Program-made: the position numbers and the translations under genes
Notes under the pieces: generated by a model
What the model was told of the DNA's origin: nothing
The model's database searches: none
The model's input: the letters and a program-made list of their open reading frames with translations, nothing else
Shown here: piece by piece, positions 39,443 through 52,263 of the stretch
Layout: each line of letters opens with the position of its first letter
Position numbering within the stretch: position 1 is the stretch's first letter
Assembly (NCBI GenBank): GCA_016189835.1
Contig: JACPRU010000023.1
Span: forward strand, 1 to 64,000
Length of the DNA stretch: 64,000 nt
Origin: Deltaproteobacteria bacterium
GTDB lineage: Bacteria; Desulfobacterota; Binatia; JACPRU01
Direction of reading: 5' to 3'

Positions 39443-40383
39443 GAGGCCGATTTCGACGCAAGCGAGTGGCGGTGGTCCTCGGCGGGATGTCCGCGGAGCG
39501 CGAGATCTCGCAGATGACCGGTGAATCGGTGGCCCGCGTGCTCTCCGAGCGCGGCTACAACGCGTCGGTGATCCGCATGGGACGCGACCTGCCGGCGCGC
39601 CTGCTCGCGGCGCGCATCGACGTCGTCTTCAACGCGCTGCACGGCCGCTACGGCGAAGATGGCTGCGTGCAGGGCCTGCTCGAGGTGATGGGCATCGCGT
39701 ACACGGGCTCCGGCGTGCTGGCGAGCGCGATCGGCATGAACAAGATCGCCAGCAAGCGCGTCTGGCAGACGTTCGGCCTGCCGACGCCGGAATGGCGCGG
39801 GGTCGCCGCGGGCGAGACGATCGGCGCCTCGTTCGTGCTGCCCGCCAAGCTGCCGCTGGTCGTGAAGCCCGCCGCCGAGGGTTCGAGCGTCGGCGTGTCG
39901 ATCGTGCGCGAGCGCTCGAAGCTCCCGAGCACGATCACCAAGGCGCGCGCGTTCGGCGGCGAGGTGCTGCTCGAGCGCTACGTCGAGGGCAGGGAGGTGA
40001 CGGTCGGCATCCTCGGCACTCGCGCGCTGTGCGCGATGGAGGTCGTCCCCGAAGGCGAGTTCCACAGCTTCGAGGTCAAGTACACGCCGGGGAAGGAGCG
40101 GTTCGTGCTGCCCGCGCCGCTCTCCAAGAAGGCCTACGACCGGGTGCTCGAGCTGGCGCTCGAGGCGCATCGGGCGACCGGCGCCGAGAGCTACTCGCGC
40201 GTCGACCTGCGGGTCGACGCGCACGAGGCGCCGTTCCTGATCGAGATCAACACGCTGCCCGGCCTCACCCATCTCTCCTACCTGCCGAAGATGGCCGCGC
40301 ACGTCGGCATCACCTATTCGGACCTCGTCGAAACGATCCTCGACGGAGCGAGCCTCAAGATGAAGGAGGCGCAGAGCCCGTGA
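39439..40383 (+). CDS. ddl: D-alanine-D-alanine ligase
   Basis: VLGGMSAEREIS, FNALHGRYGEDGCVQGLLE, EINTLPGLT; GTGA overlap. Confidence 0.95.
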   Translation: MRGRFRRKRVAVVLGGMSAEREISQMTGESVARVLSERGYNASVIRMGRDLPARLLAARIDVVFNALHGRYGEDGCVQGLLEVMGIAYTGSGVLASAIGMNKIASKRVWQTFGLPTPEWRGVAAGETIGASFVLPAKLPLVVKPAAEGSSVGVSIVRERSKLPSTITKARAFGGEVLLERYVEGREVTVGILGTRALCAMEVVPEGEFHSFEVKYTPGKERFVLPAPLSKKAYDRVLELALEAHRATGAESYSRVDLRVDAHEAPFLIEINTLPGLTHLSYLPKMAAHVGITYSDLVETILDGASLKMKEAQSP

Positions 40384-41246
40384 GGAAGAACCGGCGGCGA
40401 AGGTCCCGCTTCGCGTGGCGGCGCGCGCTGCGCGCGCTGGCCGGCGCGGCGGCGCTGGCCGGGGCGACGGTCGCCGCGGGGCGGCTGCTCGGGTGGGCGA
40501 AGGCGCACCCGTACTTCGCGGTGCGCGAGATCGACGTCGCGGCGCACGGCCGGCTCGACGGGGAGACGCTGCTCGCCTGGTCCGGCCTCGCGCCCGGCAT
40601 GAGCGTGTGGGACGTCCGCGAGCGCGACGCCGAGGCTCGCCTGCTCGCCCACCCCCGCATCCGCGAGGCCTCGGTCGGCCGGCGCCTTCCCGGACAGGTG
40701 GTGATCCGCGTCGAGGAACGCGAGCCGGTGGCTTTGCTGTTCGCCGCCCAGCCCCTCTGGGTGGCCGCGGACGGAGAGGTCTTCCCGCCGTGCGAGGGGG
40801 AGACGACCGACGGATTTCCGTACGTGAGCGGCGTCGGCGGCGCGGCGCGCTCCGGCGCGGCCGCCGAGCGCCTGCGGCGGGCGGCCCGTCTCGTCGTGTC
40901 GTGGCGCGAGCACGCGCGGTGGCCGGCGATCTCCGAGGTGCGGCCCGCCGCCGACGAGATCACCGTGTTCTTGGTCGGCACGCCGATGGCGGTTCGCTTC
41001 CCGCTGGAGGCCGGCGCCGAGGACTTCGCGCGGCTCGGCACGGTGCTCGAGATCTGGCGCGGCCGCGAGGCGCAGCTCGCGGTGATCGACCTCTCGCTGC
41101 CGGGAGAAGCCGTGCTGCGCCTGCGCGGCGCCAAGCGCGGCGCGCCGCGCTTCCCGCTGCCGGCGGCCGCGCGCCCGGACGGGACCCCCGATCCGGCCTG
41201 GCTCGATGCCGACCGCCGATCGGTCGGCCGCGGGTCGGCCACCTGA
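40380..41246 (+). CDS. ftsQ: Cell division protein FtsQ
   Basis: N-terminal TM, POTRA (FAVREIDVAAHGRLDGETLL), position between ddl and ftsA; GTGA overlap. Confidence 0.88.
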   Translation: MRKNRRRRSRFAWRRALRALAGAAALAGATVAAGRLLGWAKAHPYFAVREIDVAAHGRLDGETLLAWSGLAPGMSVWDVRERDAEARLLAHPRIREASVGRRLPGQVVIRVEEREPVALLFAAQPLWVAADGEVFPPCEGETTDGFPYVSGVGGAARSGAAAERLRRAARLVVSWREHARWPAISEVRPAADEITVFLVGTPMAVRFPLEAGAEDFARLGTVLEIWRGREAQLAVIDLSLPGEAVLRLRGAKRGAPRFPLPAAARPDGTPDPAWLDADRRSVGRGSAT

Positions 41247-41256
41247 CCCGAGGATC

Positions 41257-42477
<1,221 letters not shown>

Positions 42478-42511
42478 GTTGGATGACACGAGGAGCGAAT
42501 CACGGTAGCGA

Positions 42512-42538
42512 CGAATCGCCGGTGGGCCCGGCGACTCG
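42512..42538 (+). promoter_or_regulatory. Inverted repeat/hairpin in ftsA-ftsZ intergenic region
   Basis: CGAATCGCCGG-TGGGC-CCGGCGACTCG, 10 of 11 positions pair. Confidence 0.55.
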
Positions 42539-42592
42539 ATGACGGAAACGTGGGGTCGGCGGAAGGCAACGAGATTTTCAGGGAGGTGGAGC

Positions 42593-43791
<1,199 letters not shown>

Positions 43792-43795
<4 letters not shown>

Positions 43796-45087
43796 CGGCG
43801 AGCGCCGGTCGCCGCGAAGCCGCGGCGCTCGAGCCGGACCACCGACTCGAGATGGTGGGTTTGCGGGAAGAGATCGATCGGCTGCACCGGGCCGAGGGAG
43901 AAGCCGAGCGCCGTCAAGCGCCCGACGTCCCGGGCGAGCGTGTTCGGATCGCAGGAAACGTAGACGATGCGGCCGCCGGCGACCGCCGCCAGGGCCTCGA
44001 GCGCCTCGAGCGCTCCCGAGCGCGGGGGATCGAGCACGACCAGCGAGAAGCGCTCGCCGGCGGCGGCGAGCGCGCCGGCGGCCGCGGCGGCGGACTCGGC
44101 GATGAAGCGGCAGTTCGCCAGGCCCCAGCGATCGGCGTTGCGGCGGGCGAGGGTCACGCTGTGCGGGTCGCTCTCGACGCCCACGGCCTGGCGGGCGCGC
44201 CGCGCGAGGGGCAGCGTGAGGTTGCCGGCTCCGCAGTAGAGGTCGAGCACGCGGTCGTCGGCTTGCGGCGCCGCCAGCGCGAGCACCGCGTCGACGAGCC
44301 GGCGATTGCCCGCGGGATTCACCTGCGTGAAGCCGCCTTCGCTCTCAATGGTGGATCCGTCCTCGACCTCGAGCCGGACCACCGGCTTGCCGAACGTGCG
44401 GCGCCAGCCCTTGCCGAAGAGAACGATGCCGCCGATCGTGCGATGGCCGCGCAGGAACTTCTCGTGGTACTCGCCGTCGTGGCGAAACGCGCCTTCGGCG
44501 TTGGCCACCAGCACGGCGCGGCCCGGCCCCGAGGAGGCGATCTCCAGGCGGCGCACGGTGGTCGAGGCGCCGCGCAGCCAGTCCCGGGCGGCCGGCAGGT
44601 GGGCGTTCACGGTGTCGTCGGCGATCGGGCAGAACTCGATCTCGACGAGGCGGTGGGAGCGATGACGGTAGAATCCGAGCCGCTGCTCGCCGGCTACGCG
44701 CAGCGTCACGCGGTGGCGATAGCCCCATTCGGCGGAAGGCACGATCGGGCGGACGTCGAGCGCTTCGGCCGTCACGCCGCCGAGGCGGGTGAGCGCGTCC
44801 CGCAGGATCGCCTGCTTGGCGGCGAGCTGGGCCGGGTAGCCGACGTGCTGCCAGCCGCAGCCGCCGCACTCGGGAACGTAGCGGCACGGCGGGCGGCGCC
44901 TCGCCGGCGACGGCGTTACGACCTCGAGCAGCTCGGCCTCGCGGTACCCGCGCTTCTCCGCCACCACGCGCACGCGGGCGACGTCTCCGGGGGCGGCGCC
45001 GGGCACGAACACCACGCCGCGGTCGGTGCGGGCGACGCCGAAGATTCCGTAGCCGAGCGATTCGATGGTGACGGTGATCTCGTCCAT
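43792..45087 (-). CDS. rlmD: 23S rRNA (uracil1939-C5)-methyltransferase RlmD/TrmA family
   Basis: TRAM domain, [50 protein letters not shown]. Confidence 0.88.
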
Positions 45088-45189
45088 GGGCGAACGGCGC
45101 CGGACAGTATGGAGCAGCGGCCGGGGCGGGGCGAGGGCCGCGGCACGCGATGGGTTGAGTCGCGGTTCGGCTTGGGAGATGTTGAGACG

Positions 45190-45867
45190 ATGGACGACCT
45201 CGCTGCCTGCCTTCGGCCGACCTGGTTTCTCGACAGCGACGCGGCGCCGGTGCGCGAGTTCGCCGAGCGCACCGTGCGCGGCGTCGGCCCCGACGTCGAC
45301 CGTGCGGTCGCGCTCTACTACGCGGTGCGCGACGGAATCCGCTATGACCCCTACGCTCTCAGCCGGGATCGCGGGCGGTATCGCGCGAGCACGGTCCTCA
45401 CGCTGCCGGCGGCGTACTGCATCCAGAAGGCGGTCCTGTTCGGCGCCGCCTCCCGGGCGATCGGCATCCCGAGCCGTCTCGGCTTCGCCGACGTGCGCAA
45501 TCACCTGACCAGCCCCAAGCTCCGCGAGGCGATGGGCAAGGACGTCTTCGTGTTCCACGGCTTCACCGAGCTTCACATCGAGGGGCGCTGGGTGAAGGCG
45601 ACGCCCGCGTTCGACCTGGGCCTCTGCCAGCGCTTCGCGGTTCTGCCGCTCGAGTTCGACGGCCGGCAGGACTCGCTCCTGCATCCCTTCGACGCCGAGA
45701 ACCGCCGGCACATGGAGTACCTGCGCCAGCGCGGCTCGTTCGTCGATCTGCCGTTCGACGAGATCATGGGCTCGTTCCGCGAGCACTACCCGCGGATCTT
45801 CGAGCGGCTCGGCGCGGACGTCGAGGACGAGCTGTTCCGGCCGGCGCGGTCGGGCCCGGCCGGATAG
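45190..45867 (+). CDS. Transglutaminase-like cysteine peptidase domain protein
   Basis: ALYYAVRDGIRYDPY...AAYCIQKAVLFGAASRAIGIPSRLGFADVRNH...HGFTELHIEGRWVKATPAFD. Confidence 0.85.
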   Translation: MDDLAACLRPTWFLDSDAAPVREFAERTVRGVGPDVDRAVALYYAVRDGIRYDPYALSRDRGRYRASTVLTLPAAYCIQKAVLFGAASRAIGIPSRLGFADVRNHLTSPKLREAMGKDVFVFHGFTELHIEGRWVKATPAFDLGLCQRFAVLPLEFDGRQDSLLHPFDAENRRHMEYLRQRGSFVDLPFDEIMGSFREHYPRIFERLGADVEDELFRPARSGPAG

Positions 45868-45881
45868 CCGAAGATCGCGCG

Positions 45882-46319
45882 ATGGAGATCCGCATCCGGC
45901 GCGGCCGACGCACCGACTACGACGTGCTTCGCGAGCTGGGCGCCTGGCCGGGGGTGGAGTCGAGCGCCGCACGCTCGGCCCGCTTGTTCCGCCGCGTGGT
46001 CTCCGACCTGGCCTACGACCTCTACGTGGCCGAGCACGGCGGCCAGGCGGTCGGCATGGTGGCGGTGAGCTACGTGCGCGAGCTGCGCATCGGCGGCCAG
46101 CGCGCGACGCTCGAGGACCTCGTCGTGCGCCTCGACCGCCGGGGCGCGGGCATCGGCCGGCGGCTGCTCGAGTTCGCGCTGGCGCGCGCCGCGCGCCGCG
46201 GCGTGCGGGCGTTCGAAGCGCGCCCCCCGGACGAGGGGGCCGCGCGCTTTCTCGACCGTCTGGGGTTTCGGGCCGCCGGGCCGCGCTACGCGCGGCCGCT
46301 CGCGGAGGAGCGAGCGTGA
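45882..46319 (+). CDS. GNAT N-acetyltransferase
   Basis: LEDLVVRLDRRGAGIGRRLLEFALARAARRGV. Confidence 0.82.
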   Translation: MEIRIRRGRRTDYDVLRELGAWPGVESSAARSARLFRRVVSDLAYDLYVAEHGGQAVGMVAVSYVRELRIGGQRATLEDLVVRLDRRGAGIGRRLLEFALARAARRGVRAFEARPPDEGAARFLDRLGFRAAGPRYARPLAEERA

Positions 46320-49300
46320 GCGATCCGCTCGCTCCGGCCCGCCGCGCCGGGCGCTCGGAGAGCTGCGAGGGGCGCATCCGCGGGCGGTTTTCCACCGCCG
46401 AGGCGGAAGCGGTGATCGACTTCGGCCGCCGGCTGTTCGCCGGCGAGGGCGAGCGTTACGCGGCGGAGCTCGCCGACGAGGACCGCGTGGCGCTGACCGT
46501 CGGCGCCTTCCGCTTCTTCGCGGCGATGCCCGAGCCCGTGCGCTGCCGGCTGCGCACGCCGACGGCGGCGGCCGACGGCTGGGACTCGGCCTACACGATC
46601 TTCGAGAGCCACCTCACCGACCGTCCGTTCATCGTCGACACCGTGCGCGAGTTCCTTCACCGGCAAGGCCTCTCGGTTCATCACCTGCTGCACCCGATCT
46701 ACGGCGTCGAGCGCGATGCCGGCGGGGCCCTCGTCGGAGTCCGCCCGCCGGAGAGCGCGGCGCGGAAGGAGTCCTTTCTGCACTGCGCGCTCGACCGGGT
46801 CGCCGAGGCCGACGCCGCGCGCCTCGAGCGCGAGCTTCGCGAGCGCCTCCTCGACGTGTACGCCGCCACCGAGGACTACGGCAGGATGCGCGAGCGTCTG
46901 GCGCGCGTGCGCGCGGAGCTGGCCGCGGCCCCGACCGGAGCGGCATCCGTCGCCGAGCTGCGCGAGCTTCTCGGCTGGCTCGGCGACGGCAACTTCGTGT
47001 TCCTCGGATACGGCTGGTTCGCGCAGGCGGGGGGCGACGGCGGGCCGCCGCCGCGGCTCGACGAGTCGACGGCGCTCGGCCTGCTGCGCCGGTCACGGCA
47101 CGCCGAGGCGGTCGCCCAGCGCGATGCCGCGCCCGCGACCGGGCCGCCGCCGCCGCTCTTCGCGGTGGCCCGCTCCGCGCTCGAGTCCACGGTGCACCGC
47201 GCCGCGCGCATGGACGCCGTCATCGTGCGCCGGCTCGACGCGCGGGCGGGGAGCGCGGGCGAGCACCGCTTTCTCGGCCTGTTCACCAGCAAGGCCTACG
47301 ACGAGACCTCGGCCGAGGTTCCGGTGCTGCGCGAGAAGCTGCGCGAGATCCTGGCCGCGGAGCGGCTCGTTCCCGACTCGCACGATTTCCGGGAGGTCGA
47401 GTCGATCTTCAACGACATGCCGAAGGCCGAGCTGTTCATGCTCTCGCCCGAAGAGCTGCGCCTCGAGATCCGCACCATGCGCTCGGCGAGCGCCGCCGCC
47501 GACGCGGTCCGCATGCGGCTGCGGCCCCACGGCGACGGCGCCTGGGTGACGGTGATCCTGCCCCGCGACCGCTTCTCGGGAGAGATTCGCCGCGACGTCG
47601 AGCGGTTGATCGCCGAGCGGCTCGACGGCACGGTCGTCGACTACCAGCTCGCGCTCGGCGAGAGCGAGCAGGCTCGCCTGCACTTCTTCGTCGCGTCCCC
47701 CCGGGCGCTCGCCGCCGTGCGCGTCGACGAGATCGAGAAGCGGATCTCCGAGCGGGTGCGCTCCTGGGACGATCACCTCCTGGAGGCGCTGCTCGCGGAG
47801 GTGCGCGGCGCCGCCGGCCGGCGCCTGGCCGCTCGTTACGCGAAGCTCTTCCCGCCGGAGTACAAGGCGACGACCGCGATCCCGACGGCGCTGAACGACA
47901 TCCGCCACCTCGAAGCGCTCGGCGGCCCCGGGGCCCTCGAGATCGAGCTCGCCAACGCGCCGGACCGCGAGGCTGACCGCTTCAACGTGTTGCGGCTGTA
48001 TCTGCGGGGCGGCGAACTGGTGCTGTCGGACTTCATGCCGCTGCTCGAGAACCTCGGTCTGCGCGTGTTCGGCGAGGACTCCGTCGAGCTCGGCCGGGGC
48101 GAGGAGCGGATCGTCCTCTACCGCTTCCTCGTGCAGAGCCGGCACGGTCGGCGGGTCGACGTGCGGGCCGCCGGGCCGCGGCTCGCTCCGGCGATCCTGG
48201 CGATGCATGCGCGGCTCGCGGAGGACGATTCGCTGAACCAGCTGATCGTCGAGGCGGGCCTCGGCTGGCGCGAAATCGAGTGCCTGCGCACCTACCGCAA
48301 CCTCGCCGCGCAAGCCGGGGCGGGCTCGAGCCGCCAGGCGTTGAACGACGTGCTGCTGCGCCGGCCGGCGGCGGCGCGGTCGCTGTTCGAGCTGTTCGTC
48401 GCCCGCTTCGATCCCGCCCTGAGCGGCCGCGAGAGCCTCGTGCGGACCGCTCGCCAGCGCTTCGACGAGGAGCTCGAGCGCGTCGATACCGCGGCCGACG
48501 ACCGCATGCTTCGCAGCTACCGGGCGCTCGTCGAGGGCACGCTGCGCGCCAACTTCTTCCGCCCGGCCCGCGCCGAACACCCGTTCCTCGCCGTCAAGAT
48601 CGACTCCCGGGCGATCGACTTCCTGCCGAAGCCGCGGCCGCTGTGCGAGATCTACGTGCACAGCGCGCGCATGGAGGGGCTGCACCTGCGCGGCGGCCTG
48701 GTGGCGCGCGGCGGCATTCGCTGGAGCGACCGTCCCGACGACTTCCGCACCGAGGTGCTCGGGCTGATGAAGACGCAGATGGTGAAGAACGCGGTCATCG
48801 TGCCGGTCGGCTCGAAGGGCGGCTTCGTCGTCAAGCGCTCGACCGCCGGCGAGGAAGGAGCGGCCGAGGTCCGCGAGTGCTACTCGACGCTGATGCGCGG
48901 GATGCTCGAGCTGACCGACAACATCGAGCGCGGCGAGGTCGTTCCGCCCGCCGGCGTGGTTCGCTACGACGGCGATGACCCCTACCTCGTGGTCGCCGCC
49001 GACAAGGGGACGGCCGCGTTCTCGGATCTGGCGAACTCGATCGCCGCCGAACACCGCTTCTGGCTCGGCGACGCCTTCGCCTCGGGGGGCTCGCACGGCT
49101 ACGACCACAAGAAGGAGGGCATCACCGCGCGGGGCGCCTGGAAGAGCGTGCAGCGCCATTTCCGCGAGCTCGGCCGGGACGTCCAGAGCGAGCCGTTCGA
49201 CGTGGTCGGCATCGGCGACATGAGCGGCGACGTGTTCGGCAACGCCATGCTGCGGTCCCGCACGATCCGCCTGCGCGCGGCGTTCGACCACGCGCACGTC

Positions 49301-51073
49301 TTTCTCGATCCGAGCCCCGACCCGGAGGCGTCGTTCCGCGAGCGCGAGCGGCTGTTCCGGCTGCCGCGATCTTCGTGGGCGGACTACGACCGCCAGCGGC
49401 TGTCGCCGGGCGGGATGATCGTCGCGCGCGGCGCCAAGGCGGCGGTGCTGTCCGCGGAGGTGCGCGCCATGCTCGGCGTCGGAGCCGATCGTCTCGACGG
49501 CGAAGGGCTGATCCGAGCGGTCCTCGGCATGAAGACGGAGCTGCTCTTCAACGGCGGCATCGGCACCTACGTGCGCGCCAGCGCCGAGACCGACGCCGAG
49601 GTCGGCGACCACGCCAACGACTCCGTGCGCCGCAGCGCTGCGGAGATCGGCGCCGCGGTGGTCGGGGAGGGCGGCAACCTCGGGCTCACGCAACGCTCGC
49701 GCATCGAATTCGCGCTGCGCGGCGGCCACGTCAACACCGACGCGATCGACAATTCGGGCGGCGTCGACCTCTCGGATCACGAGGTCAATCTGAAGATCCT
49801 CCTCCAGCCGCTGCTCGAGTCGGGGCAGCTCACGCTCGCCGCCCGCGACCGCCTCCTCGAGGAGGTGAAGGACGAGGTCATCGAGCAGGTGCTCGAGCAC
49901 AACGCCCGCCAGGCTCTGCTGTTGTCGCTCGACCGGCTGCGCAGCACCACGCGGCTCGTCGAGTTCCGCGACCTCATCACCCGGCTCGAGCAGGGCGGCT
50001 CGGTCGATCGCGCGCTCGAGGCGCTGCCCGACCGAGAGGCGCTGCGCCTGCGCCGCGGCACGTACCGCGGCCTGACGCGGCCCGAGCTGGCGGTGCTGGG
50101 GGCGCACTCGAAGCTCGAGCTGCAGCGCGAGCTGCTCGCCTCGCCCTGGATCGACGACCCGACGTTCGAGCCCTATCTGCGCTCGTATTTTCCCGCGGCC
50201 ATCGTCGAGCGTTTCCCGCAGGCCGTGTGCCGGCACCGCCTGCGGCGCGAGATCGTCGCCGCCGAGCTCGGCAACCAGGTGATCGACCGCATGGGGTCGG
50301 CGTTCGCGCAGCGAATGCTGCGCGACGCGGCCGTCGAAGCGCCGACGGCCGTGGCGAGCTTCGTGGCGGCGATCGCCGTCACCGAAGCCGACCGCGTGTT
50401 CGACGCGATCGCGCTCTCGCCGCTGCGCACCGACGACGCCTACGCGCTCGCCCTGCGCTGGGAGGCGGCCGTCGAGTCGGTCTGCAAGCGGCTGGCCGGG
50501 ATGTTGCGCCCGCCCGCGGCGCTCGGCGAGAGCATCGCCGGCTGGCGGCGCGCCCTCGCCGAGCTCGCCGACGCCGTGGAGGGCGAGGAGGGAGCCGAGG
50601 GGCACGCCGAGCAGGCGCGGCTCGAGCAGCTCGGCCTCGAGCCGGGGATCGCCCGCGCGCTGCGCGCGCTCGAGGCGTTGCCCCACCAGCTCGAGATCGT
50701 GCGCATCGCCGAGGGCCGGGGCTGGGCGCTCGGCGAGGTGCGAGCCACGTACCGGCACGTGGCCGGGCTGTTCGACTTCTCGGCTCTCGATCGCTGGTTC
50801 GCCGCGGTGCCGGGGGACGATCGCTGGGAAAAGCGCGCCGCCGAGGGGCTGCGCGAGGATCTGGCGGCGGCTCGTCGGCGCCTGACGATGACGATCCATG
50901 GGCGACGCGAGAGCGACCCGGCGGCCCGGTTCCGTGCCTTCGCGTCGGAGCACGAGGCGGAGATCGGACGGGTCCGGACGCTGATCGAGGACTTCGCGAG
51001 CCGCCGTGAGGCCTCCATGGCCGCGGTGGTCGTGGCGGTGCGCGAGCTGTGGAAGCTCGCCCGCCGCAGTTGA
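46316..51073 (+). CDS. Large NAD-glutamate dehydrogenase (Bac_GDH family)
   Basis: 1585 aa; GGIRWSDRPDDFRTEVLGLMKTQMVKNAVIVPVGSKGGFV, VVGIGDMSGDVFGNAMLRS, VVGEGGNLGLTQRSRIEFA. Confidence 0.95.
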   Translation: MSDPLAPARRAGRSESCEGRIRGRFSTAEAEAVIDFGRRLFAGEGERYAAELADEDRVALTVGAFRFFAAMPEPVRCRLRTPTAAADGWDSAYTIFESHLTDRPFIVDTVREFLHRQGLSVHHLLHPIYGVERDAGGALVGVRPPESAARKESFLHCALDRVAEADAARLERELRERLLDVYAATEDYGRMRERLARVRAELAAAPTGAASVAELRELLGWLGDGNFVFLGYGWFAQAGGDGGPPPRLDESTALGLLRRSRHAEAVAQRDAAPATGPPPPLFAVARSALESTVHRAARMDAVIVRRLDARAGSAGEHRFLGLFTSKAYDETSAEVPVLREKLREILAAERLVPDSHDFREVESIFNDMPKAELFMLSPEELRLEIRTMRSASAAADAVRMRLRPHGDGAWVTVILPRDRFSGEIRRDVERLIAERLDGTVVDYQLALGESEQARLHFFVASPRALAAVRVDEIEKRISERVRSWDDHLLEALLAEVRGAAGRRLAARYAKLFPPEYKATTAIPTALNDIRHLEALGGPGALEIELANAPDREADRFNVLRLYLRGGELVLSDFMPLLENLGLRVFGEDSVELGRGEERIVLYRFLVQSRHGRRVDVRAAGPRLAPAILAMHARLAEDDSLNQLIVEAGLGWREIECLRTYRNLAAQAGAGSSRQALNDVLLRRPAAARSLFELFVARFDPALSGRESLVRTARQRFDEELERVDTAADDRMLRSYRALVEGTLRANFFRPARAEHPFLAVKIDSRAIDFLPKPRPLCEIYVHSARMEGLHLRGGLVARGGIRWSDRPDDFRTEVLGLMKTQMVKNAVIVPVGSKGGFVVKRSTAGEEGAAEVRECYSTLMRGMLELTDNIERGEVVPPAGVVRYDGDDPYLVVAADKGTAAFSDLANSIAAEHRFWLGDAFASGGSHGYDHKKEGITARGAWKSVQRHFRELGRDVQSEPFDVVGIGDMSGDVFGNAMLRSRTIRLRAAFDHAHVFLDPSPDPEASFRERERLFRLPRSSWADYDRQRLSPGGMIVARGAKAAVLSAEVRAMLGVGADRLDGEGLIRAVLGMKTELLFNGGIGTYVRASAETDAEVGDHANDSVRRSAAEIGAAVVGEGGNLGLTQRSRIEFALRGGHVNTDAIDNSGGVDLSDHEVNLKILLQPLLESGQLTLAARDRLLEEVKDEVIEQVLEHNARQALLLSLDRLRSTTRLVEFRDLITRLEQGGSVDRALEALPDREALRLRRGTYRGLTRPELAVLGAHSKLELQRELLASPWIDDPTFEPYLRSYFPAAIVERFPQAVCRHRLRREIVAAELGNQVIDRMGSAFAQRMLRDAAVEAPTAVASFVAAIAVTEADRVFDAIALSPLRTDDAYALALRWEAAVESVCKRLAGMLRPPAALGESIAGWRRALAELADAVEGEEGAEGHAEQARLEQLGLEPGIARALRALEALPHQLEIVRIAEGRGWALGEVRATYRHVAGLFDFSALDRWFAAVPGDDRWEKRAAEGLREDLAAARRRLTMTIHGRRESDPAARFRAFASEHEAEIGRVRTLIEDFASRREASMAAVVVAVRELWKLARRS

Positions 51074-51100
51074 CGGGTGACGGTCGATTCTGGGGAGGGA

Positions 51101-51445
51101 ATGATGCGATTCATCTACGGATTCATCTTGGGAACGCTGTCCAGCGTGATCGCGGCGATCCTCTACCTGGCGTTCGCCGGCGGCGAGTACCTGCTGCAAC
51201 TCTCGCCGCGCTATCACGACATGGCGAGCACGATCTCCGGCCTGCAGGAGGCGAAGCAGCAGCGCGATCAGCTCGCCGCCCGGCTCGAGACGCTGTCCGG
51301 GGCTTTCGACGCGCTCACGCGGCGCTTCGACGATTTGCAGGTGAAGACCCCGCCGGCGACGCACGAGCCGCCCCAGGCGGAGGCGGAGCCCGCCCGCCCG
51401 GCAAGTCCCGCCGCGCCGGCGAAGCCGGCCGAGCCCTTGAATTAG
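51101..51445 (+). CDS. Small membrane-anchored coiled-coil protein
   Basis: MMRFIYGFILGTLSSVIAAILYLAFAGGEY TM, then coiled coil and Pro/Ala-rich tail. Confidence 0.65.
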   Translation: MMRFIYGFILGTLSSVIAAILYLAFAGGEYLLQLSPRYHDMASTISGLQEAKQQRDQLAARLETLSGAFDALTRRFDDLQVKTPPATHEPPQAEAEPARPASPAAPAKPAEPLN

Positions 51446-51513
51446 CTCGGCGGACCGATCAAGGAATTTCCACGGCGACTCTCGAGGGTGAAACGCTGGA
51501 CAATGGCGTAGCG

Positions 51514-52242
51514 GTGACCGTGCTCGGCGCGGGCGATGCCTTCGGCAGCGGCGGGTGGCGGCAGAGCTCGTACCTGGTACGCGGGCCTTCGGCCACGTTC
51601 CTGATGGACGCCGGGCCGACGGTGCTCGCCGCGTTGAAGGACGCCGGCCAGCGCTCCGATGAAATAGACTTCGTGCTGCTCAGCCATCTGCACGGGGATC
51701 ATTTCGCCGGGCTGCCGTTCATGATCATGGAGTACCTCTACGAGCGGCCGCGCGACCGCGAGCTGCTGATCGCCGGCCCGGCCGGCACCGAGGAGCGCGT
51801 GCTGACTCTGTTCCGGGCGATGTACCAGGAGGCCGCCTCCCGGCCGACCACGTTCCCGATCCGCTTCCAGACGCTGGCGGCCGGGCAGAACGTGACGATC
51901 GGCGGCGTCGCCGTCGAGCCCTTCGCGGTACCCCACCAGGTGCGGGAGCCCTCGCTCGGCTTCAAGGTCCGGCTCGATGGCAAGACGGTGCTCTACTCGG
52001 GCGACTCGGGATGGACCGAGGAGTTCGTCCGCCGCGCCGCCGACGTCGATCTCTTTCTTTGCGAATGCTGCTACTGGGAGACCGAGGTCGATTTCCACAT
52101 CAACTATCCGCTGTTCGAGCGTCACCGCCCGCGCATCGGCGCGCGCCGCCTGGTCCTCTGCCACCTCGGGCGCGAGGTGCTCGAGAAGCTCGATCGCGTG
52201 AAGCAGGAGTGCGCCCGGGACGGGCTGGTGATTCGCCTGTAG
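51514..52242 (+). CDS. MBL-fold metallohydrolase (RNase Z-like)
   Basis: VTVLGAGDAFGSGGWRQSSYLV, LLSHLHGDHFAGL, LYSGDSGWTEEF, LCHLGREVLEKL. Start uncertain. Confidence 0.83.
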   Translation: MTVLGAGDAFGSGGWRQSSYLVRGPSATFLMDAGPTVLAALKDAGQRSDEIDFVLLSHLHGDHFAGLPFMIMEYLYERPRDRELLIAGPAGTEERVLTLFRAMYQEAASRPTTFPIRFQTLAAGQNVTIGGVAVEPFAVPHQVREPSLGFKVRLDGKTVLYSGDSGWTEEFVRRAADVDLFLCECCYWETEVDFHINYPLFERHRPRIGARRLVLCHLGREVLEKLDRVKQECARDGLVIRL

Positions 52243-52263
52243 AAGTCTCCCGTCCGCTCGCGG

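Noticed and set aside
47093-51364. 1423-aa ORF antisense to the NAD-glutamate dehydrogenase
   Set aside because: Composition is His/Arg/Ala-rich low-complexity with no domain motifs. Such frames are expected opposite a long GC-rich gene with strong third-position bias. Ribosome profiling would be needed to revive it.
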